Origin: Cladobotryum mycophilum | Lineage: Eukaryota > Ascomycota > Sordariomycetes > Hypocreales > Hypocreaceae | Direction: 5' to 3' | Assembly (NCBI GenBank): GCA_036429605.1 | Contig: JAVFKD010000015.1 | Location: forward strand, 2,193,421 to 2,257,420 | DNA length: 64,000 nt | Shown: positions 1 through 10,100 of the stretch, piece by piece | How positions within the stretch are numbered: the stretch's first letter is position 1 | Layout of the letters: every line of letters starts with the position of its first letter | Notes under the pieces: model-generated | What the model saw: the letters and a program-made list of their open reading frames with translations, nothing else | What the model was told of the DNA's origin: nothing | Database searches by the model: none | Translations under genes and position numbers: made by a program

Positions 1-351
1 GTTAGACCAAAATATAGCAAAATATGAATCCACGCTTCAGGTGCAGAAGATTGGCCCCGTACGCAGCGCAGCGCCATATTTAAACTTGGCTCTCATACTA
101 AGCCGATATCAACTGTCCCTGTAGGCATTGATTCATACAAGAAAACACTTTGCATTACAAGTCAAAGAGGATTAACCATATCACTGGGAGAGGAGGAATG
201 TATTATGGATGCAAGCGTACACACATGTGTTGGCTGTTAAGTAATAATATCTTAGGAAGGCATAAAGAATTTCGTTTCATAGAGAGTTCCTCGCTTTGAC
301 ATGTTGATCCGTCCCGATTGAGCATCCCCCATTGGTCATTTAGTTGCCTTT
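1..351. other. left edge, no gene seen
   Basis: No convincing coding sequence in either strand. This is the DNA just downstream of the subtilase gene, which reads leftward and stops at 352-354. It should include that gene's 3' untranslated region and terminator, but no clear polyadenylation signal stands out. Confidence 0.5.
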
Positions 352-3300
352 CTAAGTAGTTTTAATATAAATCTGAGCCTGAGGATAGAAGGGGGGGGGG
401 GTGAGCAAACGTACTCCTGCCATGAGTGAAGTAATGGTATTTTTGATGTCTGTTAGGTCCAAATCCTCATCAGATATCGTAAAATACTTCTGGACTTCGG
501 GATATTTAGTATCATTGCTCTGCCGACTCATATTGACGAAGGCGTATTTCATGTTGGGTTGTTGGCGTAATTTCTCCCTTTCCCAAGTCTTTTCGTTCGG
601 ATATATAGTGTTGACCAGATCGGCGCAGAATATAATGAGCGCCGCGAGCCCGGACGCGAGAGCAGTGGCAATGGAACTGCCCTGGGCTTCTGCAGTCTCT
701 GTGCCATTTCTCACTAGGACTTCCCGCCCAGGTAGGATAAAATCGGCACTATTGGAATCGCCTGAATATGACTGGGCCTGGTTACCGGTGCGAGTCGCAG
801 AGCCGATCTTAAACACTAAAGGAAGAGACACAGGGTAAATCTTCTCTACCACCACAGCATTCTCGGTTTCTCGCAGGGAAGAGAAGAGAAGCACATTCTG
901 CTGTGCTGCGAGCTCTATAGCCTTCTTGAACTCATCAGCACCGTTAGCATCATGGTTAAATGTCCAACTCATTGATATGATGTCGGCTCCCTTTTCTACT
1001 GCCCAGTTGACCGCCTGGGCCGCTGCAGTTGGTGGGATGACCCCGGAGTTACCGGGGACAATTTTGGCAACATAAAGCTCGACCATTGGGCACATCTTGT
1101 TGATTAGCGATGCCATAACGGTTCCGTGGGGCCCGGCTTCGACGTAGTAATTGTCGTGGCTTGCATGTTCATCCTCACTGAACGACCTCCCATCCGCAAC
1201 CTTGAACCTCATTTTCACTGGATCAATCCCGTCGTCAATGAGGGCCACCTTGACCTTGAGCTTAGATACCACACTTTGCTCATCGTATTCATCTACCAGG
1301 TTCCGTAGTCCCTGAACAAACCTCTCCATATGCCTTATCCAGTCGTGACTACAGACAGACAAAATTAGCTTCTGGCTGCGTAAACAAGAAAGAGACAGGA
1401 CAAGTTAAGGTAAACATACTTGACCTTTTCCTGACGGGCCAAAGCTCGATTCTCTTGGTGAACCGAATTATCTGCCTCGTCAGTAATGGAGTTTCCAGTG
1501 CGTACGTCCAGTTTTAATCCGGATCGACTACCAAATCGCTTCCAGAAGACTCCTTCGAATCTCTTCTGGTAATTCTCTAGACTTTTTTCCGTCTCAACGC
1601 CCTTCGTAACGTATATATGGGTTAGTAATTAAGAGAGAGGGGGAGTTTGTCTAGGCACTTTTGAGGAGAAAAGGAATCAGAAATGGGAGTGAAGCGAACC
1701 TGATGGATTATGACATGCACGTGGGTGAGCTGTATACATCCAATGCTGTTAGCGCATGCATTCCGTTTAATGTGTATCCAGTTTGAGCATAGATAGTTCT
1801 CACGTTTTGCAGCTTAATAAGCCCATCCTCACTAGCCCAGCCCTGGAGCGCCGAATAGCTGCCGCTGGAGTGTAACGACACTGTCTTGACGTTGGGTGCG
1901 GCTTCAAGGATTGTTTCGATGTTCATGTCAAGCTTCTTCCATTCCCAATGTTCCACATCGAACCCTTTGATTAGCTTCGTAATCATCTCATCAGTGTGTG
2001 GCCGACCGGCTAAGTCATTTACAATGACTTTGAAGATTTTTGTTACATTCCGGTCTCTCAAAAATGCGAAAATACGCTCGTATGTAGCCAAGGTATCAGT
2101 CTCCGTCTGGGCATTGACAGCGGTTGACAAGATTCGAGGAGGCAAACAAATATAGCTCAGGGCCGTTTCAAAATTAATATTTTCAAATGTCTGCTTGATC
2201 ACGGCGTCAATGAACTTAGACCCGATTGGCCTCGAGGTTCCGAGATCGAGGCAAATTTTGTGTTCGGTCACACCCGGAGGATAAAGATCCTTCAGTTTCT
2301 CAGAGTGCTGTCTCTCAGGATCCCCAATTATAGCCTTCTTCAGGATATCGAGCACCGGAACTCTCGGATTCTTCGGCCAATCCTTGACGTCTGAAGCTGT
2401 GTCATATGAAAGGAGCTCCTTGTACACTGTGTTTCCACTCATACTAGTCTCATACAACGCTTTCGGGCAAATTTGCACGATGAGTTCAATGATTGTTGAT
2501 AGCTTTTCGAGGGCTTTGCTGTCTTGCAACCTAGGCTTCTTGAACACCGCGATTGCAATTTGCAGGGGGTCTGTTTATCCTTGCTGCTATCCTTTGCCAT
2601 GATCGTTTCAATGCTGCATAGCCGAATAAGACGTTTAATGGCGTCGTGCCTGGGACAAACTAGGTATTCCTTGATCGCATAATGAAGGCAATTGTTCTTC
2701 AAATCGTCCTTGGTGTTCAGGCTATTTTGGATACTTGCTTCTAACACCCGATGGCATTCCAGTATTTTGTCTCTGTCATCATGTGCACACCATTGTTGTT
2801 GGCCAGCAGCCATTGATTTGAACAGGAGTACTAGTAGATGGCTGGATTTCATGGAACAAGGGTCCACAGAGCCACGATCACAGGACATCTTGATCTGACC
2901 CTGGATTTCTTCACCCAAAAGCAGGTCTAGGATGCAATAGGCGACATCAATGCACTTCTCGAACGCAGTCTCGAATGCGGTTGTGTGTGAAGAGTCAGAC
3001 CAGGTGAGCAAGTGTGGGTGCTTGAAAACAACCCATGGGATGATTCCTTGTATCGCACCCCTCCAATTCTGATATCTTTTCTTTTTCCCATCCGAGAGCA
3101 GTTTCTTCATGTGATCCACTAGTACATGGATAAATGTTCCTTCTGATCCTGGTTGCGATAGGACATCTATTTTCAGTTCAAGGTGCCCATGAAGAACCCT
3201 CATCTTCAATAGATTTTGCTCCAGGTATTCACATATTTTATGATGTGCGAATGTGATGTCATATGGTCTCATCCCTTGATCACCATCCTCGTCCTCATCG

Positions 3301-3479
3301 CGGTCCTCATCAATCGCATCGTTCATGCCAAACATTCCTGAATATATATCGTCCAGGTCTGCGTTCGGAGACCGACTCCGGGGCTTTAGAGCATGTTCAT
3401 CGCCCTCCGAGAGAAATTGTTGGGTGCGAGAACGCGCCGGAGGTTCGAATGGCTGGACTAGTGCTGTCATCTCTATCAA
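352..3479 (-). CDS. intracellular subtilisin-like peptidase (S8) with long helical/ankyrin-like N-terminus; one-base frameshift
   Basis: Reverse-strand gene. Proposed exons are 3479-1738, 1601-1420 and 1375-352, joined through introns 1737-1602 (branch TTACTAAC) and 1419-1376 (GTATGT...ACGCAG). The C-terminal third is a subtilase domain with the triad Asp (IDDG, near residue 689), His (PHGT, near 725) and Ser (GSSIA, near 875). There is no signal peptide and no obvious propeptide. The N-terminal 580 residues are helical; around 295-310 they read TPLQIAI, an ankyrin-type motif. The frame breaks there: 2565-2569 holds five G (five C in the coding sense) where six would keep the frame. With that base restored the protein is 982 residues. 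The last codons lie beside an 11-C run (391-401 on the plus strand), so the C-terminus is uncertain. In fungi such proteins accompany NLR-type repertoires; the substrate is unknown. The subtilase call is firm, a death or immunity role is inference. Confidence 0.82.
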
Positions 3480-3857
3480 CGGCCGCTTTGTTGTTGGTGA
3501 AACAACGCCGTTTCATAGAAAAACAAGATAAATAAAATGTCAACTTTGGCAAAGTCAATTTGGCTTCTGTAAACTGTAGAATCAGGGGTTAGGATTCCTT
3601 CCGCCACTTTCGTTTTCAGTGCCTGACAATAGGACTGGGCTGCAAGGTTGGGCATGACGGGTAATAAAGGTGTATATCCCTCATGGATTATAAACAGTCC
3701 ACCAATCATGTGAAATCCTTGTTCATTGACCAAGGAGGCAACTGCCAATGAGATGACCAAAACGGAAGGTATATTAATGCGGCTCTTCCAGCACAACCGG
3801 CCTCGTTTACTCTTCCTTCTTCCCAAGTAGCTGATCCTTACACGTATCTAACAATTA
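3480..3857. promoter_or_regulatory. divergent intergenic region between subtilase and unknown gene
   Basis: A 378 bp gap separates two outward-reading genes, so it must hold both promoters. It carries an open frame on the minus strand with no recognisable domain and no start context, which I regard as chance. No specific factor site was identified. Confidence 0.45.
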
Positions 3858-4742
3858 ATGATGCCCGATCAACCCAACACACTTATTCTTCAACTCTATA
3901 CGATACAGGATGAAAGCTCCTATCACCTAAAAAACGAACCTGGAGAGATCCAGCGCCTCAATGTCATCGACGATCTCTGTGCAGGACTCCTTCTCCAATC
4001 TCACCTTCTCGGGGTTGTGCACGGTAGATTATCACCCGGCGGAGATCCTGCGACACTGGTCATTATGTCCTTTGAGTTCCAAGGCCAGGATCAAGCCAGG
4101 CGTTTCCAGCATGCCGAAATCAAAGTCCGATTTGCCGATGAAAAGCAACCACTCGATGCAGACCCTGAAGTACACTCTTTGTGGCCCGAGGGTGATTTTT
4201 CATTCAGCGAATCTCAAGCCACCGTTAGCCAGACATTAGGCAGCGAGGTAAACGCAAGTGGACAAGCTGTCGGGTTCCTATCTGTGGGACTGGCGGGGAA
4301 TTGGGCTCGTACGATTGAGGGGACGCGAACCGATCGAGCCAGCCTAAAGGGAGCCCGAAGGATTGAGGAGCGGGAATGGGGGAAGAAAAATGTGGTCCGG
4401 TTGGTTATCCATGAGAATGAGACGCAGAAGAGTGGAATCCCCAGCCGTGTCTCTGCTGCAATGCTCTTAAGAAGGAAGGAGAACAGCGAGAGCCGCTTCG
4501 TGGCTTACGTCGAGGTGAATGCAAAGGCTGGCAAGAGGTATCAAGCTGCAAAGGCTCTACGAAAAGTCAGAGGTGCAACACCTTTGAACGACCCTGTCAT
4601 CTTCGACCCAGCATCCAGTAATTCTTCTGGAATTCTCAGGGATATCCACAGTGATGATCTCGGGGCGGTAGGCCTTGAAAGTCTTGCACAGGTTATCTCT
4701 ACAACAATGCTTTCAACTGTGAGGGGTAAACAAGGCATTTAA
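3858..4742 (+). CDS. conserved fungal protein of unknown function (294 aa), divergent partner of the subtilase
   Basis: Single-exon gene of 294 residues, start ATG at 3858 (a second ATG follows directly), stop at 4740-4742. I recall this sequence style from uncharacterised fungal proteins but cannot name a domain. Features that look constrained are the stretches RRFQHAEIKVRF (residues 81-92), WPEGDFSF (108-115), ARRIEEREWGKKN (162-174) and QKSGIPSRV (187-195). They suggest a beta-rich globular core with alternating hydrophobic and charged strands. There is no signal peptide, membrane segment or coiled coil. It is transcribed away from the subtilase gene across 378 bp and borders the A+T-rich block on its 3' side. 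Base composition is normal, so RIP has not spread into it. Function unknown. Confidence 0.72.
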   Translation: MMPDQPNTLILQLYTIQDESSYHLKNEPGEIQRLNVIDDLCAGLLLQSHLLGVVHGRLSPGGDPATLVIMSFEFQGQDQARRFQHAEIKVRFADEKQPLDADPEVHSLWPEGDFSFSESQATVSQTLGSEVNASGQAVGFLSVGLAGNWARTIEGTRTDRASLKGARRIEEREWGKKNVVRLVIHENETQKSGIPSRVSAAMLLRRKENSESRFVAYVEVNAKAGKRYQAAKALRKVRGATPLNDPVIFDPASSNSSGILRDIHSDDLGAVGLESLAQVISTTMLSTVRGKQGI

Positions 4743-6046
4743 TAACGCAAACTTACATGAATATATTACATGGATGTAATCAGCCTATGAACGAACGTCG
4801 TGTACAAGTATGTCTGTGATGAAGAGTTAACTAAGCGAATCAAGCAGCATGTGCAAGGACGTAAGAAAAGAAATAAAGAATTATATAAACAAAGTAAATT
4901 ATAAAAAGCAAATACAAATTAAATTCAAAGAAAGTATAAACCGAACATGAAATAATTTTAAATAATGAATCTATAAGAATTAATATATAAAATGTATTTG
5001 ATGTATAAAATACTTAAAAAGATATTGTTTAAAAACCCCCTATATAAAATAAATAAATATATTAATTTTAGTTTTTCAACATATTATTAATAATTAAAAT
5101 ATATTTTAAAATTATATTCATGAATATAATAATTTATAATTATTAAATACTATATATTATTTATATATGGAGGAAGGGTTTAAAAGTCATTGCCCGCTAA
5201 GCCACTGAGAAGCACTATACAATAAAAACTAATTTTTCTCTACTTAAATTATATATATCTTATTTTTTATTTATTTTTTATATATTTTAATTAAATGTTT
5301 TTATTAGTATAAGGTTCATAGTTATTAGTTTTTTAAGGATTAAAAAATATTATTTAGTTTAATAAGATTTTTATTATTTTATCTTATTATTATAAATGTT
5401 ATTATATATATAAAAAAACCTAATAAATAGTTTATTTAAAGTTATATTTATAAGTATTAAAAGGGTATTAATAAATTTATATTCTAGGGTATTTTCTTTC
5501 ATAATGAAAAAGATATTTATTATTACTAGCTATTAAAGACTATTAAAAAGAAAACTTAAAAGAAATTATTAAAAAATTAAATAATAAGTTTAAGTTAATT
5601 ATAAAAACATAATAAGAATTATATAACGTTCTGGGCGTTTCCTAATAAGAATAACCTAGATTGTAGTTAATGCTAATAATAGATTAAAATAATGTTAAAC
5701 AATAAGATAAAATATTGTAGTTTAGGTATTAGATACTAATAGTAAATAATATTATTAATAATTAATTAAATATATAAAAAATTATATAAACTAATATGTA
5801 TAATAATTAGATTTATTATAATCTAAATAAATATAAGATTTTATTTTAATAAAAATAATTTAATAATTTAATAATTATAATAGATTAAATTAATTTTATT
5901 TAAATAATTAAATATACTTAAGTTAATTTTATTTAAGCTAATTATAATTAATTATATTATTTAGGGTTTTATTATAATTATATTCTAATTAATAGCTTAT
6001 ATAAATATTATTAAAAGTAGGTTTAGTTTTATGAATGATATAAGTA

Positions 6047-6244
6047 TGTAACGCTGTCCCGAAGATTACCCGGGCGCGTGACGTAATGGAGATGCGGGGT
6101 AATCCTGCATAAGTCGCGCGTCTCTCGCACAACAGTTGAACGCACAAGCTTAAGCTTGTGCATAATATAATACCTACGTTTTGATCTTGCTTACCTGGTG
6201 ATCTTATAAGGTGTTATTACAAAGTATAAGGTCGGGTTGTTATA
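6047..6244 (+). mobile_element. possible solo LTR inside the RIP block
   Basis: A 198 bp island starts TGTAAC and ends GTTATA, nearly the inverted complement (GTTACA) of its start, one C-to-T change away. It is flanked by AAGTA on the left and AATTA on the right, which could be a five-base target duplication with one change. Its first 130 bases keep a high G+C content, quite unlike the surroundings. It carries an 8 bp inverted pair (GATTACCC/GGGTAATC, 6064-6104) and a 20 bp palindrome. Retention of G+C suggests it landed after the host element was mutated. A second copy elsewhere would be needed to prove it. Confidence 0.4.
6142..6161. repeat. perfect 20 bp palindrome
   Basis: A self-complementary sequence centred on AAGCTTAAGCTT, with arms GCACAAGCTT and AAGCTTGTGC. 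It lies in the G+C-rich part of the presumed LTR island and would form a cruciform or hairpin without a loop. Confidence 0.8.
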
Positions 6245-6847
6245 AATTAGATATTATTATATAATAATTAAAACTATATTAATTTTTTAATTAAAAATTA
6301 AAGTAAAAATAAAAAAAGACTAAAAACTTATTATAAAATACTAATAAAAAATAAATTAATAATAATATTAATAAATAATTCTAATTCTTTTAATATTTCT
6401 ATTTATTAAAAAATACTTTTAAACCTAATCTAGTATAGTTATTTAAAAAGATAAGATTTTAGCTTATAGTTATTATATTTAATAATAGGTTTATAATTTT
6501 TATAAAATATTCTAATTATTCTAGTATAATAATTCTTTTAATCTTAGGATTATGAAAATTGTTTAGTTATAAATAAAAAATAATAATAATAATAAAAAGA
6601 TACTTTTAAGAATTATAAGAAAGTTTTTAAAGCTTAGAACATTAGTTAATAAGAGTTATTGTAAGAAAAGATTTAGACTTAAATAAAAGGAATTCTAGCT
6701 TATATTAAAAATTTTTTTAAATTAGAACATAAAAATAAATATAAAAAAGGCGGGGATCATTTATGTAGTAACCTTTCGTAAATTTGCTTTTTCTAATTCT
6801 ATGGTTTTTTTTTAGCGTGGGCAATGATTTTTAAACCTTTCCTCCGT

Positions 6848-6916
6848 ATATTATATAGTATATTCTATTTATATATATTATATAGTATATTCTATGTATG
6901 TTCTATTTATATATAT
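6848..6916. repeat. short A+T tandem repeat at the transposon edge
   Basis: Two close copies of a unit of about 30 bases built from TATTATATAGTATATTCTAT follow each other directly right of the transposon end, with a third partial copy. Confidence 0.55.
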
Positions 6917-7131
6917 TAATAAATATAATTTATAGTTCGCTTTCTTATCCTTAAAGAGCCAAGGGTTCTGTAATAGCTCAGTCGACTATTTCACTTCTTT
7001 TCCCTCACCATGTAGGTTGTTCTAATACATATCACTTTTTACGTTCTTGCCTTGTCATATGCTCACTTGCTTCGCCGTTCATTCTATACCAGAATATTTC
7101 TCTGTCCAACTAATACTCGTTGCTCCTCACG

Positions 7132-10100
7132 ATGGCCACGAACGATGGTTTTGATCCTGCAAGTCCGGAGCCTCACGAAGGCTCTCTTGACGTCGTCAAA
7201 AGACAATATGTGTATGTGACAATATATGATACTCACCTTCATCCATACTGTTCTGCGTTTAACTCCAAACTTCAATATAGAATATCTCTCATCGGTCTTG
7301 ACACTGAGATGCAGGAATTGGTTTCGAGCCTTGTCCCGACGGCAGATATATTCACCTTTGCCTCTCCTGGGTTCTCCCCTCATGACATTGATACGGCCAG
7401 CAATCATTTCCTTGATGAACTCAACAATTTCTATACAGAAAGAAAGGTGAAAACCAGTCATTACTAGGCACATGACACCGCGGACAGTTGCAGGTCGGAT
7501 ATGACATTGAAGTTTTGAAACTGATATATTGCTCTATTAGTCTCATATAAAGCGCATGATTATTCTCGCTTCCGGTTTTGGCGGATTTCTAATCAAGCAG
7601 GTAAGATAAGACATGCCGCGATAGTCTTATTTGACGAGGAAGAGACAAGGGTCCTTACTTATTCTGTGCTAAGGCGTTGGTTATCGCCAACCAAAATGTG
7701 AAATATCGAGAGCTCGCTATCGTCATTTGTGATCTGGTTCGTACACACCTCATCTTATCCTCCCGTGTTTCACTTTCAGCACTCTAACTTCGGTACTACT
7801 AAGGTATTCCTCTCAACCCCTCACCGATATTACCATAGTCTTGACCCGGCTTCTGAAAGCCTCATTCGAGCAATGATTCCACCATCCGCATTGATACCAG
7901 AATTCTGGTTTGGGCAACTAGTTGGCCACATTGATATTATCTCGGCCGCGTTCCGCCGTATTAGCCGAAATTACAATATCACCAATCTTCTTCAACCGCA
8001 GCACGATGCTACAATCGATATCGACAAAAACCCCTGGACTTTTGGCAATGGTGTCGAGTTGAATGTCGACCTGAAGGGTTCTTTGGAAGCCTCCGTCATT
8101 TACAACAGTATCAAGGATCTTACATGTCTCTACAACTGCCTGGCTCCGCTACACCTTCTAAGGGATGGTAAGCTCTCTTGTTCCTCTTTTTAAGGCTAGC
8201 TTTTTGGCCTTGGTTTGGTTGTTACCCTTTGTTTGGAGGTAGGCTTACCTAGCTCTCAGACACCATATTTGAAGCCACCCATTATATCGATTGCTTGGAA
8301 CGACTCTCTTGGTCATGGTTGCAGGTGACCAACCCTTTACTACCAGATGATGCAAACTACATGGAGTCAGGCGTCATGGAGCAACTTATATCACAATTTA
8401 AGCTCCATGAACATGAATCTGGAAAGTACCCGTCATCTGTGTGTTTATTCGGCGCCTCAGGTTCTGGAAAGACAGCTCTCATTCAAACCATTCCTCTTAC
8501 GCTTGAGGGGTACAAGAATATCATTCCTGTTACATTCGCCAAACGGACTTTCCGGGCTACCAATCCTACCATCGTCGATATCTTGAACTCATTTCTCTAT
8601 CAAATCCTTTCCTACGTACCATCTGCCTTCTCTCGCGTCAATCATTACTACCAGTCCCTTCGCAATCAGGACATATGGACAGAACAGCTACTATGGGTAT
8701 TCGTGGCTATTTTAATGCGAAACGCTCGTGGTAATAAGGTTGTTCTCATAATTGACGAGATAACTGACTGGCCCATTTCTCATTTCGAAAAACTCGCACA
8801 GAATCTAAGCAACCTCAACCAATCGGGCATTTTTGGACTGCAGGTCATATATACAGCTATAAACAATCAACCAAGTTTAATACCAGGACCAACTCTGTGT
8901 ATAAACATGGCCAACGAGGAAATATATCAGCGGGCTATCCGAATGTTAATAAGACGAAGAGCAATTGACGAGCAGTTGGAGAACAAGTCTTCTGCCATCA
9001 AAAGCGCCATTGACTGTGAATTGGACTCCATTTCCGATCACTTTCTTTCAACTTACCTGTATTTGCGCCATATCTCTCGACTCTCAACAGTCACAACCCC
9101 AGCCATACTTGGCCGGAATTTATCCATATCACCACATAAGAGAGAAGAATTCTACCAGTTCGAGATGGAAGTACTGTCAAAGAAAGACCAAGATATTCTG
9201 CGATGGTGTTGGAGCTCTCTATCATGGCTTTTGCAAGCGATTCATCCACTAACAGTTGCAGAATTGTCTGTAGCTGTTGCACTGCATCAGATGGGGCCTG
9301 ACATGTCAAAGGATGAAATTAAAAACCATATGTCAGTCAAGATGTGGGACGATTTAGACCACCATCTGGGGCTATTGATATGCAAGGACAGAAGATCGCT
9401 AGTCACAATGGTCCATGACACAGCTGAAGAGTTTATCCATCGTTATGTTAATACGGCAGAAGCAAGAAGTTTTAGGCTTGCGAGCCACACAGAGATCACT
9501 AAAATTTGCCTCCACTATCTGGAAACTGTCTTGCCGCCATGGGCTGAGTCGAACTTTGAGAAAGAGCAGTCAGAATATGGCCTCGTTCGATATGCTGCTG
9601 AATATTGGCCCAAACATTATCAGCTAGCGACATCAGAGATTGGTCTCGTTAATCAGACAGATGAGCTTGATCAGCAGGTTCTCGATTTCCTTTCGCACCA
9701 AGGAAAGTTGACGTCTTGGCTTAAGATATATCAGACAACGATGTCGCGATTGATGTCAGTGAACCTCGAACACGCTGACCGACTTGAGGTAGCTTGTGGA
9801 CTTGGCCAAACAAGCATTGTTCCTCGTATATTGGATGATACAACGCGACAGGTTGTGAATGACAAGCCGCTGCTTCAACGATCTCTTGATGCTGCTGTTA
9901 GCAACGGACAGTCAGCCATCGTTCCTATTCTACTTCAAGTTGGATGCCAAAGCGAAATTGCACTGTGCTTTGCTGCGGAAAAAAACATGGTTGATGTGGT
10001 GGAACAACTTCTCAAACAAGCGGAAAGGCCTGGAGGAATGGGGTTTTCGCTCGACAAAGCCGTCACCGCAGCTGCTACGCACGGGTGCCTTCAGGCTATC

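Larger units (their letters stand above)
5168..6846. mobile_element. degenerate Tc1/mariner-type DNA transposon with terminal inverted repeats
   Basis: The sequence at 5168-5200 reappears inverted at 6813-6846. The left copy reads GGAGGAAGGGTTTAAAAG then TCATTGCCC and GCTAA; the right copy, reversed, reads GGAGGAAAGGTTTAAAAA then TCATTGCCCA and CGCTAA. Most differences are C/T or G/A, as RIP would leave. A TA dinucleotide flanks each end (5166-5167 and 6847-6848), matching the target duplication of the Tc1/mariner superfamily, and the 1.68 kb length fits that class. No transposase frame survives. The superfamily call rests on the TA sites and size only. Confidence 0.68.
4743..7080. repeat. 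A+T-rich RIP-degraded repeat block
   Basis: Almost pure A/T over 2.2 kb, with long runs of TA, TTA and ATT and no open reading frame. The genes on either side have ordinary composition, so the change is abrupt. This is the classic footprint of RIP on a repeated element in Pezizomycotina. Only small islands keep G+C: near 5629-5645, 6047-6244, and the terminal inverted repeats of the transposon described separately. Confidence 0.85.

Noticed and set aside
3476..3826. 116-codon minus-strand frame in the subtilase promoter
   Set aside because: Overlaps the subtilase start, has no homology I recognise and occupies a required promoter.
6961..7000. TAGCTCAGT-like sequence resembling a tRNA A box
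   Set aside because: No B box, no acceptor-stem pairing in the following 80 bases.
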